Positions 13,225-24,884 of a stretch of DNA of 64,000 nt are shown piece after piece. The notes below the pieces were generated by a model. The model made no database searches and had not been told where the DNA came from. It saw only the letters and a list, made by a program, of their open reading frames with translations. The position numbers were made by a program, and so were the translations under genes. Within the stretch, counting starts at the first letter, position 1. Each line of letters opens with the position of its first letter. This DNA comes from Paragonimus westermani (lineage: Eukaryota; Platyhelminthes; Trematoda; Plagiorchiida; Troglotrematidae). The stretch covers positions 85,110 through 149,109 of the forward strand of contig QNGE01000132.1 in the NCBI GenBank assembly GCA_008508345.1, written 5' to 3'.

Positions 13225-13668
13225 GAGGGAGGGATTTCGAACATATACGCAGCAACTGGGAATCGAAATATACTGGGGACAAAATATTTCTCGCGGACAA
13301 GTGAACTTACTGAACCCCACAACGGAACAGCCAGAAATAATTCGTCACTGAGACTACGACGCTGGCCACATTGGCTAGCTGAACTTCGGTTTACGCAAGC
13401 AGGAAATGCTTTTTATGTCTGTTCATTTATTGTTGAGCTCCTCGAGTTCGAACGGACTGAGACGTTGAAATATGTTTACAGTCCAGTAATCTCAGTAGAC
13501 AATTACTCACCCAAACTTGAAGCGGCAGACGAAGTCTGGAAGCTTCTCAGGCAACCACAGAAGAACAATCAGCAGGTCAGCGACTTGGAAAAGTTCGAAC
13601 GTTCAGTTGTGAGAAGAAGGTATCGTAATGCGGTCATGGGAACGCAGCTGACAGGGTTTCGGGCTTGA
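13225..13668 (+). pseudogene. Probable gag fragment of an LTR (Gypsy-like) retrotransposon
   Basis: A 148-codon frame is open from 13225 to a TGA at 13666, but it contains no ATG before codon 80, so it is an internal fragment. The middle part, RRWPHWLAELRFTQAG followed by ELLEFERTETLKYVYSPVIS and then EAADEVWKLLRQPQKNN, follows the layout of Gypsy-type gag in flukes: an aromatic W-x2-WL-x-ELRF motif, a segment with T-x-T-LKYVY, then an acidic 'DEV-x-x-LL-x-x-P' stretch. No CCHC knuckle, protease or RT follows, and no LTRs were found. The family assignment is by pattern resemblance only. The alternative is an exon of an unknown host gene. Confidence 0.4.
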
Positions 13669-13854
13669 ATGGCTTCTGCATGAATGGAGAGATCCAAATG
13701 AGGTAATTCCAAGAACGGTACTTTATACATGATTGATCAGGTCACCGAGGCGAACCAAGCATATGGTAGTGAATTAGTAAAGCGACTTAATACATCATAA
13801 TACTCGAGGTTAAATATTTTGGTTAGGCCTAGAAATTGTAGTTTCTAGTTGAGC

Positions 13855-14143
13855 ACCACTCACATTTGTTCGCAGCCTCCGCATTCAGAAAAACTTCCCA
13901 GCCGGCCTCTTTCGAAAAGAAGCACTAGACTCGGTTGCCTCATAAATGTGTGGCGGGAGTTCAAATCCCGGCCGTTGCAAGGATATGCACTACTGACGAG
14001 CTCTATTGAGAGCAAAAGTCGAGTCTATTGCATTTTTCGAAATAGGCCGGCTGGAAAGTCTATCTGACTGCGAACGTTGCGATCGAATATGAGTGATGGG
14101 CAACTTGAAAATAAAACAACTTCCCGACTACTCGTCAGTAATC
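13855..14143 (+). repeat. Hammerhead/tRNA-like repeat, second fold-back copy
   Basis: An inverted fragment of the repeat's 3' part (13855-13932, ending GCACTAGACTCG) is fused to a plus-oriented body beginning GGTTGCCTCATAAATG. The body contains an intact B-box motif (GTTCAAATCCC, about 13959-13969), the stem I strand, a mutated ribozyme core (CTGACGAG at about 13993, with GCAAAAG where GCGAAAC is expected) and the 3' tail to GTCAGTAATC. The left arm pairs with about 14019-14097. The architecture matches the 3253-3740 locus, although the inversion junction is at a different place. The upstream half of the unit (A box and before) is absent. Confidence 0.85.
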
Positions 14144-14224
14144 TAGAAATTGTACCCGAACTGAAATCTCCCAGTTAAGTGATAAGCAGAAGACGTGAGC
14201 CTGTTTGCAGTGAGAAGCTATTAT

Positions 14225-14415
14225 TCATAAGCCAAAAACACGCATTTGCTGATGCACATCAGTGTTAAGGAAATCACAGCTTGTATTTGGCTGATCAGGA
14301 GAGCATGGAAAATTTCACAAGCTGTAACCTGATTGGTGAAATACAGAACAAAGTACGACAGAAATTGTAGCATTAAAGCTGCTAGTCCAATCGTGATGTG
14401 ATATCTTACTGGGCC
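14225..14415 (-). repeat. Unnamed dispersed repeat, copy A
   Basis: The minus strand here aligns with the plus strand at about 19205-19405. The best part is a stretch of about 110 bp (TGTTCTGTATTTCACCAATC ... TTCCTTAACACTGATGTGCA). By eye, identity is roughly two thirds. The translations keep similar hydrophobic wording in the same frame (FVLYFTNQVTACE ... AVISLTLMCISK), which might reflect an old coding or membrane-spanning segment. I do not recognise the family. Confidence 0.55.
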
Positions 14416-14457
14416 CCTGTTAGATATTCTGTTGATTTGTATGGGCGGTGATTCCAA

Positions 14458-17400
14458 TAGATTTTCACCACATATACCGACAAAGTGAAACTGAAGAGGT
14501 TCATTGTCGGGCGGAACAAATTTTCCAGCAAGTGGTAAGAGTTCAAGAAATCACACAGAGATGGAGCAATGTACAACAAACAGCTGTGGTGGTGATTAGC
14601 ATAGGACGTACGGAATATTAAAAAATTTATATTAATTTTCAACGCCAAGAAGACCAAGAACTAGAACAGATTATTAGAGGCGCATGTATGCACTGTGCGG
14701 GGGGAATGATAATTCATTAGTGTCAACGAATACACAATGGTTGTAGAAAGTGGTGTACGTTTTCGTAGTTGTTTCCATAAGAGTTTCCAGTGCAACCGCC
14801 TTTAACAGGCACAGCTTTGTAGCAGTGAGATTTTAAAAATCACAGATCACTTGCAATTAACAATAATTTCCCCATTTACACTTTGTTTCCAGCCCGTGTC
14901 TCAGAGAGTTTTGCCGTGACCTTTAGCTCCACAGTTACTAGGACTCGTCATTTGTGCACATCGTTCTCAATACCGGATTTGAACTCAACTCACGTTCTCA
15001 TGAAGGTATCTGTTGGATCTGTTGAAGCTTGTCTGGTAAACTTGTTGTCTTTGTTTGGTATGATGAGGAGCGGTGAATTTGTTGACGCGTGTTTGGTTCA
15101 ATTGTAAAAAGATGATCGTAAATTTGACTTTATTAGTCAGTAAACGATCACGACGAATTTTGTACCTTAATTGCATAGTATCTGGTTTCCTTCTTTTATG
15201 ATTATCATTACTTATCTGGCAAAAATTTCCTTCTTGATACTGTGTGACACGTACGCACCTCTATCCACACCAGATTGTTTTTATGAGCTCATTTCCCGTT
15301 GACTGGTGACCGCCGGCGGTTTCCTGTTGGATAGTTTGTGTATAAGATTAATTCGCATTCAAGGTGATATGGTACCTTTAATGTAGTTTTATTTACTAGT
15401 ACTGTATAAATTTCATTCCTTTCGATGGTCTTTTCTGACTTTTTTGGACTTGGAAAATAATCCCGTTCGCCCCGCCGTCTGGATAGACGTTAATTGAATT
15501 GTCGGATATGCGTTACTGGGTGAATTACCTACAGATCGCCAGGAGCGATTTAACAGTGTCGTTTTGTTTTCGAATCCACTGACTGAACAGATTATCGTAT
15601 CTAAATGTTGAGGCACATCCTTTAATGAATATTGACGATGTAGCCTGGTTTACTCGAGGGAAAACAGGACGGCAGGTCCGCCAACTGCAATCTAGATCAA
15701 TGCTAAACCAGTATAATATATACCTTGGCAAGCCGTTAAAAAACGTCGTTGTGCTGCGTTCCACAGAGAACACGAAACAATGAAGCAGACGCGGCCACTT
15801 TAATCCAGACGAAAATCAAGTTTTCACCCGCGAGTGTTAATCAATAATAACCTATCGGAAACTTGACGCCGCTCGACGAAAGGCGAGCACGTTGGAGACG
15901 GTGATCATTTCAGAATGGACTGTCATCCAATGGCACAGAAATCAAAAAAACGTACTGTTTGCATTTGCTGATTACATGTCGGTAGACTATTGGGCTGATT
16001 GTTCGGTCAACTAGGAAGCTGTGCAACAAAGCAGATTAATAAACAGCAGTCAAAAATTTCAAGTGGCTTCAAAGTTAAACTATACATGTAAGCTATGATT
16101 ATTTAACAGCTCATTTTCTAATGTCCACTGTCGGGGAAGATCCTACTTAGGGTGATTCTCAGTGTTCAGGCATAGTTTTATGTGAACGCACTCTTTCACG
16201 AACATGGAAGATGGATGGGTTCAGTTAGCGCTGCTTAGCCAAATCACACCTGGCATAGAAAGGACTCGGCCCTCTTCGATCCCAAGTAGGTTTGAGTAGC
16301 TGCGTTGGCCATTTATGATCGGTCGCATAGGTGACTTGGACCAAACTCATACATTGTTCACCTGATCGATATCCATACGAAACAACAGCAACTGTCATCC
16401 CATCACTTAAGTTGACATTACAGCCCGATACGGTAAAAAGTTTAAAGTGGAATCAATTTGAAATTGTCCTGAAACTGCTCATTTTTGTCATATCACGACT
16501 TGAAATGTTATGCAGGGCCTGGTTAGTGGTCTCCACATTATCGTCTTAGGCTTTGACAGTAGAAACTATACCTGCAGTAAGTTCTTGCTACTAAAACACT
16601 CGACGAGGTAGCGTCACACACATGAATTGAAACAGTATTACTCTGTGGTTCGGTAACCTCGGCTTACGGCGAAATCGATTGCAGGATACAGATTGTTATA
16701 TTTTTGCGTCACCGCTGAGACAACCAGTCAGTAGTGCACCAAGCTCCCTGATGCTATCCGTAAGGCGACAGGTAACCTGTACAGTCCTCTGCGACTGAAG
16801 GTATCTGATTGTGCAGTGAATAATGCAGTAACATATCATATCCCATAGCTGATTACCAGACGTACTTCCATCCAAAAAGTGTCTGTAATCCGAAACGAAT
16901 TGCATGGTAGCCATAACTGATCATCTTCCGTTTCTACAATAGTGAAGCTAACTTTTAAGACCCTCGTTCTTCACGTACAATCTGTCCGAAGAATCAATCT
17001 ACTAGATTGTGTCTTCGTGGAATTAGTTATCATTGAGTATAAACTGGTACCTTCTCTATGACTCATTAGTTCGTGTTTTGTAACCTGACACAAGGAAGCG
17101 TAATATTTTGGGGATCCTGGTGACGATGGAAGGTTTTTTTGTCCGTAACTGTTCCACGTATGATTACCGCTCCCCTTCCTCTGTCGCTCTGGACTCGACG
17201 CCATTCCACTTAAATATACACCATTTGACACACAGCGGGCTACATCTGCAAAGTCACCTCAGCTTAAACAAGTCCCCGTAACACACTGGTGTTGGAAGAG
17301 TAGACAAAGCGAACAAAGTAGCTGCGTTGATTGTTACCTTAGTTTCTATCGTCTCGTTTGCAAATGTAATTTTAGTTCGCCATGGTCTCCCTGTGAAGTG

Positions 17401-19204
17401 TTCGGAAGTTGAGTCACTATGAACAAAAACTCTAGTTGTCGAATGGTCTACTGTTACATTAAATACCTGGCCACCTACAACCCATATCTTAGCATGCGAT
17501 CGTCCACGAAGTTTTTCAGCTGACGTTTGTCTGATAAATGGATATTACGAGTGTGGGAACCCGGTTTGGTATGGTTGGGGATAAAAGCAGACCATGCTTC
17601 ACAAATTCGTAATTTGAAAGTCGTCGAAAGTCACTCCGATTTACCATATAGTTTTTTCATACGCATATGTTAACTTTTAATTTTATAAGCTGAATAGCAG
17701 TTGGGAAATTGCACATCTCAAACACAGTGAAAGTAGCCAGCTCTGTCCAACCCCTATATTGAGCACAACTAAGAAGCTTGCAGAGTTGAAAAAACTATCG
17801 GTAGAATATGCCTGGTTTTTCCTATCCGATTCCATGACACACGACCAATTTACTCATTTAGGAGCGCACAACGTGTTTCCATCAAAAACGAACAAAGTTT
17901 ATTCACCCTGTTGTCCAATGCCAGAGAGCATGATATGCATTGTGAAACGAGTCACACAGTCTTATAAGGTGCACTTGAATCAGGCAAGAATAGTTGAAAA
18001 TATGTGGGACTTCTTGGGCTTTTCGTAAAAATAGGCTTTACCTGCACTCACGAATCTTGATCTCGGATTGGCGAGCTTGTGTTTCCAGGTGTATTTGTAT
18101 ACGCGTGCAATCTGGTCTATAGCGATCAACTGACAATACGCTTCCGCCTGTCTACGGTTACGCCAACATAACTGCCCTCGCGGCTTCACTCGACTGAACA
18201 CTACATTACAAACACCGTCAACCTCTGGACGAACACAAACACAATGCATGCTTTAAACAAAAGAAGACGGCGTTTTCGTCCATCCACATTAGTGTTGAAT
18301 TAATCCACAGTTGTTAAACGCTAATTGGTCGAGCCAAGCCGTATCGGCTGACGAAATAACCCACTGTAAGGAATTTCATCAAACTAATACGGACCTAAAC
18401 TGTGATACGGCTATTGGATCTCTCTTAATAAACACTAGCTGCAGTGATGTTGTGGACCACACAATCGGTGGAATCGAGAGTAGTAATGGGTACTCGAGGC
18501 TGAGATATGAATAACACATGAGTTGACTCTTGTGGTTGCCGTTTTCACCAGATACCATCTGAGTCCGGCTAAAAGTCCATTTTGTACGTACAAGCGAAAA
18601 GTACGGACTGGGTACATGTCTTCAGGTCTCGGCACTAACGTTTGCCAAGGCCCTCCTGCCTAGGCAAAATGATGTCGATTTGTCAACCAGTCTAGTTCGC
18701 ACGGCGGAGCAAGATTGTTCTCGTCTGCAGTTCGTGCTGTGTAAATTTACCACGGTTACTGACATGCAATGGCTCAGCCGTCTGTATCACTGGTGGACGG
18801 AAACGGCTGTTGCCTTGTTGAAAAATCTACACGAGACTGGTTGGTTTATTATCGGGAATAAAAGACCAGTAATCGCAGTTGTATAATTTTCTCCTTCTGT
18901 ACTAATTAGCACGTGATTTATTTTCAGATCTCAGTTCAACTCAATTACACTTGTTGTTCCAGTGTGTTCGGTTTTATAAATTTTTTATGCCCAAATTGTA
19001 CCGTCACTTTCAACCAAATTGGATAAAATATCAGACACAAATACAGAGAATTAAAAACAGTATAGTGGACAAACTCGTTTTAATCATCAAACTTAACTCA
19101 GCGTCCATCTGAACCAGTTTTGCTATAGCAGACCGAAAAGAAACAGGTAAACAGGGGAATGTGTGATGAAAATCTACTCGATTCACCACTTTCCCAACCC
19201 CAAT
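14458..19204. other. No recognisable gene
   Basis: The longest frames are 89 codons (17759-18028 plus, 17980-18249 minus) and are not recognisable. Two overlapping minus-strand frames at 15413-15773 are open for about 120 codons in total across a frame change, but show no motif. I found no tRNA-like region, hammerhead core or repeat partner in this stretch. Confidence 0.4.
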
Positions 19205-19405
19205 ACAATAAGAGACCGATCAGGATTGGACAAAAACTTTCAATCTTACGTCTTTCGTTAATCATCTATTCATTTGTTCCGTATTACACCAACTACCTTA
19301 CAGTTTGTAACTTTGTATGTGCTAATACAGTCATCCATTGGCATACGGTAATTTCTCTAACACTGCTGTACATCCATAAATTCGACTTCTTTTCTCGTGA
19401 ATGGG
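19205..19405 (+). repeat. Unnamed dispersed repeat, copy B
   Basis: Partner of 14225-14415 in the opposite orientation. It sits inside a 113-codon open frame (19159-19500) whose central part is hydrophobic (SLIIYSFVPYYTNYLTVCNF, then HTVISLTLLYIHKFDFF). The residues shared with copy A are Y-[FY]-TN, T-x-C and VISLTL-x-x-I-x-K. The open frame could be the better-preserved remnant of a coding repeat, or chance in AT-rich DNA. Confidence 0.55.
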
Positions 19406-19500
19406 GACTACTTAGTGCAACCAGTACGAGGTTTTCTCCTTATTACATGCGTGAGGGTTTCAATTCGAGTAGTACTGCTAGGGCTATTCCAATTCGCTGA

Positions 19501-20994
19501 TTCCGAGTATTACAGGACGACGTCAGACTCATCGTAGTCACAAAAGGAAATAGTTTTGTGTCACAAACATGTTACAATTTTGACGCAACTTGCACTGTAG
19601 TTATATGATCGATCATGAACTGCGTACATGGCAACGTCAGTCACATGGTTCAAATAATATTACAGGGATTATGGGGATGGATGAATGAAAACACTGCTGC
19701 TCGCCTGAGATACACACGAAACTGAACAGTTTTCGCAAGTTTCACTTGATGCTGAATCAGAACGACGAAAATGATTGAAATAAAAGGTGTCCAACCAACG
19801 AGATGGGTTGCTGTTTCAATGACACTTGAACCTCACATTGGTTGTTTCACCAGACTTATCTCCTGTGAATGACAAGGAAGTGCACTGTGTGTTCTTTCTT
19901 CTAAGAACGCTACACAGGCTGACCACACATAGCTCCGTGTAGTTAACTCACAAAGATATCATGCGTAAAGTTGATAATTACTCGAATATTATATCCGGTG
20001 CACTTATCCCTATGACTCTTTTGACAGCGTAGTTTGTGCGCGTTCTGTTTGTTACAGTAGAAGAGAGCTGATTACATTCAAGAAACTGTTCCCAGATTTG
20101 ACGGCCCACGAACAAATTTCCACCTTCCTCATGGCTAGTCCAATGAATACGTCTTTACTCTGTCATATTTGATTAGAAAGCCTCGATACTGAAAATGTGG
20201 AGCACACAACTTTGACAAAAACACTCTTCCAATCCGGGTTGCCCGAATTTTATTAAACGCCCAGTTTTGTGCCTTATGCAACGGAGCCAACAGGCTGTGT
20301 CTAACAAAAATGTTGGCTACCAATTCAACACCGACTTACATAGGTTGCAATGAGGCAGTGTACTTTTGTTTATCATAAGGCTATTTATGTCTTCCGTTAG
20401 TTGTTATACAGAGCTCTATACTAGAATTTAATGTAAAACACGTCCTCGTCTTCAGAGGACGAACCACAGAATAGTTCTTCGCATGAATAACGAAACCTGT
20501 TAATTGTATTGCGGTACCTCATTGTTTCAAGCTCTTTTATAATCCTGTTCATCAGGAATGAAGGTGTCAGCTAAAACTATTTTCTCAGCTCAACTGCCAC
20601 TGTCATTAGGAACTTCATTCAAACTAAAACCAGATACGTTTTTTCACGTTTCGCACTCTTGGATTCAAGATGTCTGAATATCTAGGCAATTTTTCCTATC
20701 ACACAAAGGACCAATGGTAGCGGTTGCAGTAAGGAATGTGGACAGTGAATATGCGAGGAAGTAGATGTGCGCCGAAAAATCGAGTCATGTAAATGTTCTA
20801 CCACATACAGAACCTACCGAATGATGGAGTGGAAGCTGGAACCACTCATTAATAAGTTACGCTCGCCTACGTAAGGCTTTGTTCAGTCGACTACTCCACA
20901 TCGAACTCCAACTCAGCTTTCGAGTAGATGGATCGTCACTTTCGTTTTGTACTGTAAAACAATTCGTTTCTTTGATGAACTTGCATAAGGCAAC
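19501..20994. other. No recognisable gene
   Basis: No open frame here exceeds 75 codons. A minus-strand peptide at 20135-20323 is unmatched. The stretch ends where the Penelope-associated inverted repeat begins at about 20995. Confidence 0.4.
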
Positions 20995-21205
20995 AAGAAG
21001 ACGCAAACCATGTGATGTCCTCCGGAGTAACCTTCCACACGCTCCAATCACACATGGGCATGTAACTAATCCTAAACATTGGGATAAGGTTCCATAAGAC
21101 GGAAGCCATGGCTTAGGGGAGTAAACAGACAGACAGGGAAGTGAAGATTAGAAATATGGGGATGCAGACTACCAGAGCAGCTGCCAGGCCAACACAAATT
21201 TCTTG
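20995..21205 (-). repeat. Left arm of head-to-head Penelope-like 3' ends
   Basis: On the minus strand this reproduces the 3' end of the element at 21437-22225: the last coding words (LCWPGSCSG), then CATCCCCATATTTCTAATCT, a downstream segment (CTTATCCCAATGTTTA) and CATGTGTGATTG. It matches the plus strand at about 21995-22225 at roughly 80% by eye. It is therefore a second copy of the same 3' terminus pointing the other way. Penelope-like elements are known for tandem, inverted and partial terminal arrangements. Confidence 0.8.
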
Positions 21206-21436
21206 AACACACTAGAAAGAAGGAAGTGTACAACTGTCTTTTGCTTCTGGATATTCTAGTTATCCGAAGACCAGATAGATAAGAAGATCCATTTACAGAA
21301 AGCTTTCTGGACAGGACAGTATACACACTTTGAAAGCATGTGCCCACTACGATATAAGAGCAACCCGGTTTGAACGTCCTTTCACAGAGCACGGAATCTA
21401 TGTACAGAAGACAATCTACCCCAAGGATTGAGCACA

Positions 21437-22049
21437 CTCACAGATGCGCTGCAATCCAACGGGTACCCACTTCGATTTTTCAGAAAATATAGCAGTGTCG
21501 TTACTCCAAGGGTACAGAAAAAACGGTACCAAAGAAGATAGTGCACTTAGAATTCTCGTTTCTAAATGGCGGCTGGTCAACAGCGAAAGAAAGATGTCTA
21601 TCAGCTGTTTTATGCAGATCATATAACGCTATACAACTAGGTGAACCAGGGCCTCAACAGTCTCACCGGTTGCGAACAAACAGCCTACGTCTATCAACTC
21701 CCAGTGTTCAGACAAATATTCATGTAGATGCAGTAGGAGCTACACAGATAGGACCAACCGACAGCTAGTTGCTTGTATCAGGGAGCACGTTCCCAAGTGG
21801 ATAGGAACAACACTAGAAAAGCCAGGTGTGAGCAAAGAGGCCGACGGGCGGAACCCAGCGTCATCAGTAGCAAAACATTCAATCAAAACAGGACACAGAG
21901 TCAAGGTTTGTGACGCATTCTGTGTGAGTTATCGATGCCACCAGAAACGCATTCCCGAGCTTGTTGAGACTTTGGCTACCAGATATCAGAATCCCTTCTG
22001 TGTGTTCAGAAACAATTTGTGTTGGCCTGGCTGCTGCCCTGGTAGTTAG
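21437..22049 (+). pseudogene. Penelope-like retroelement, C-terminal GIY-YIG part, broken
   Basis: Penelope-like elements encode a reverse transcriptase followed by a GIY-YIG endonuclease. Only the end is left here, spread over shifting frames. In order: LTDALQSNGYPLRFFRK (linker resembling the 'NGYP-x-x-F' region), then a degenerate stretch to SHRLRTNSLR, then the GIY-YIG start (VGATQIGPTD in one frame, SYTDRTNRQLVACIREHVPK in the next), then NPASSVAKHSIKTGHRVKV and SYRCHQKRIPELVETLATRY, ending LCWPGCCPGS and TAG at 22047. Several frameshifts and stops make it a pseudogene. The RT palm is missing upstream, replaced by the inverted arm. The family resemblance is clear, but the subfamily is not determined. 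Confidence 0.75.
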
Positions 22050-22225
22050 CATCCCCATATTTCTAATCTTCACTTCCGTGTCTGTCAGTCTACTCCTGTA
22101 AGTCATGACTCCCGTCTTATGGAAACTTATCCCAATGTTTAAGACTGGTTACATGTCCATGTGTGATTGAAACGTATGAAAGGTTACTCCGAAGGAAATC
22201 ACATGATTTACTTCTCACTGTTTTC
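21995..22225 (+). repeat. Right arm of head-to-head Penelope-like 3' ends
   Basis: Covers the last coding codons and the 3' untranslated part of the element above (CATCCCCATATTTCTAATCT, CTTATCCCAATGTTTAAGAC, CATGTGTGATTGAAACGTAT) and is the inverted partner of 20995-21205. Similarity fades after about 22225, which gives an approximate 3' end for the element. Confidence 0.8.
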
Positions 22226-23169
22226 ATTTACCAAATTTTTATCTTGGATTCCATCGTCCAGCTGCCTATATCAAAATTCTGACAGAAAGGTCTTTCAGTT
22301 CAAATCCCGATGTAGTAAAAACCTGGCGGTTCATATTCCTTACGAGAGCAGCTATAAGCTGCGATTACCGATTATTCGTAGTCAGCCTGTCAATGGAGGT
22401 TGTAGTAATGGAGACTGCGAAGAAGAATGCCTGTTCGATGTAACCGAAACAATATGAACAGCAGAGTTGGTACGCAAGTACTGCTTAATTTCATATAGTC
22501 TACCTGGTATACACAATCATACAGAAACTGTTGATGAACTCACAGTCATCCTTTTTCTAGAAAGTAATACTTGTGCGCTTGTTACTGTGGTTTGACAGTC
22601 GTAAATCCAAGAAGGTAAACAGAAGGAGAGAGAAGGGTGCATATCTACTAAAGAAAGCTACGCCTGTATACAATCATTCAATATCAAGGTACATTGTTTA
22701 GGCATCAATATGGAATAGATTTAGGGAACAGCTATGCCATCAATCCGAAGTAAATATACATAACTGTAGTTGAATGCCCTAAGCGTTGTCTTATCACCTT
22801 ACAAGTGAGTGATGGAGGTGATCTAATCAAATCCAATCTAGAAATGACCATTTTTCGGGATTCGGTACCTTAACGTTCATGTCAACAGCCCAAAGGTGAT
22901 ACCAACGGTACTAGAAGCGTTGGTCCTAATGGTATCAATACCATAACTAGCACTGATTGTATCAAGTGGCGAATGCTAGAGAGACTTTGGCTATCAACTC
23001 ACGTGACCTGGATCCTCTTTCTTCAATGTAACTGAAAAGATGAGCAGTAAAAATGATAGGACAAGTAGCAGGTTTTTTCTATGGTTCGTTCGATCATGGC
23101 AAGCGTTCAAAAGCCTGGAAATTTCAAACTGCACCTCTACTCTCAACAGAAGTGGTTGTGAAGAATCTG
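22226..23169. other. No recognisable gene between two retroelement relics
   Basis: A plus-strand frame of 96 codons (22167-22457) begins inside the Penelope 3' region and continues into unknown sequence with no motif. From 22460 to about 23150 I cannot read any further RT sequence upstream of the non-LTR relic. Confidence 0.4.
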
Positions 23170-23840
23170 TTGTATACAAGCCGGTTGTTCTGTCGCCTGT
23201 TACTGCACCTTAACACCATTAGACTGCTTGTAGATAAAGCACGATCGACCAAAATGGTTGGTGGAGGTAAGCCATTAAATCTATTATGCTTGGATTTCCC
23301 AAAAGCATTTGATACTGTCAAATACACAGTTTTTGTGCGATTGGAAATTCAGTCGTAGGACAACACGGATAATCTATTTTTGTAGCTTATAGATTATCTG
23401 AAAGACAGATACTTTGAAACAAAAGTTTCCGACGCACCTCCTTCTAACACTGGATGCGTACTAATGGGATCCGTACTTGGTCTGCTATTGCCTCCATCAC
23501 TTGTTCTTCAGATATCACAGCCTGGAATTTCACAACTACTGCTAAGAATGATTAAGCGACACTGTGAAAACTAGTGGATAGTATTATTGAAACGGGAACG
23601 GTTCTAACTTACGTTAACCAGTTGTATCGTTAGGTTACGAGGTACCATCTTGCGTTCAACTACCCTAAACATAAACTGATGCCATTAGCCATCATCTAGC
23701 GTTGAGCACTTTTCAGGACTAGAAGGCTATCTACTAGCGTCGGTCAGTACGACTTGGGATAATCATTTCAAATGATCTATGTCTGCTTTGAAACTGTTTG
23801 TCGGTAAGATAGAAAAGGCGATTTGACCCTTGGAATTTTA
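23170..23840 (+). pseudogene. Non-LTR (Jockey/CR1-type) reverse transcriptase relic
   Basis: Three RT words appear in the correct order with decayed spacing and frameshifts. First is LLCLDFPKAFDTVKYTVFV at about 23282-23337, which is the catalytic block A of the palm (canonically 'YLDFSKAFDTV'), with the first catalytic Asp present. Next is YLKDRYFETKVSDAPP followed by MGSVLGLLLP at about 23388-23500, corresponding to the 'R-x-V-x-V-x-G...GVPQGSVLGPLLF' block, with the PQ lost. Last is a DLG-like stretch around 23752-23780 (canonically 'EKDLGV-x-I-x-x-DL'). The FADD box with the second and third catalytic Asp is not recognisable. It is a dead remnant, and the endonuclease and 3' tail were not found. 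Confidence 0.75.
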
Positions 23841-24884
23841 ACCAGGTTTTGTTTTACTTTCCAGCTATACGACTTTCTCTTGATGTTCACTTCACGGGTA
23901 CGTGTTCATTTTCAGTTGCAGGTATTATCTTGCCCGTTTGTCCTTGAGAACGACATTCTCATTATAGACAGGGTGTAGTGTATATCAACTGAACGTTTTT
24001 TCATCGTTTCGTTTTTTGTTACCTAAAAAGTTGTTTGAATCGTGTCAGCCCCCATGTATTTTCAGCATATCAAAGGCGAATTTGTATCGACTTACAAAAG
24101 GAAACGTCAGCCGTTGCATCTTCTGAGGTATGTTGTAACCTTCAACCGATCTGAAATGACTTGTCCAAATCTCTCATGACAATAACATGAATAGGTGAGT
24201 ACAAGCGAACGCTTGTGACACAAGTCTGTCTGAAATCAGTTTGACCGGAATGGAACATATGAAGTGCTGGTAGATCACCAATGCCGATGTCGGCATCGCG
24301 TTTGTTGAATTGCGTTCGCTTCATGTATGACGGTCACATCTGAGTTTCACTTCATTTTCCCTACTCCAAATGAATTTGCACTACTTTGCTCCTGTTTTCA
24401 CGTTCTTCACTATCTTTCTGTTTGTTTTTCGTGTTGAAATCTCCTTAACTGTCTGTTTTCTCGTTTTCCTCAACCACAGATCTAAGTGCACATAACTATT
24501 GCATGTTTTCTCTGATCACGAAAATTCCAACGTTTTGATGAAACTGATACTAATACTGTCTAATCCTAATGGTGAGTTACAATTCTTCATACACTGAAAA
24601 CCACTCACAATGTATTATCATTTCCTCTCTGTCTTACAACATCGTTTTCCTATTCAGCGTCATTATGGGCTGGCAGGTTGTGCAACATACTCAAATCTTT
24701 GACGCACATGATGTAGCCCGGTGATCAAAGGTCGGTGTGGCATACAAACAGATTCAAAGATTAATCAAAGGCTGAGAATAAAGACATCTTCAGGCAGGTA
24801 CAACTATATAAGGAGCAAGCAGAGTTAAATCGAGATATCGATCAGACCTATTACAGAGAAACTAGGTCACTGGTCAGTCAGTTG
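23841..24884. other. No recognisable gene
   Basis: Only frames of 60-70 codons are present, with no familiar motif. I see no continuation of the non-LTR relic downstream of about 23840 and no start of the Penelope-like tail before 24885. Confidence 0.4.
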
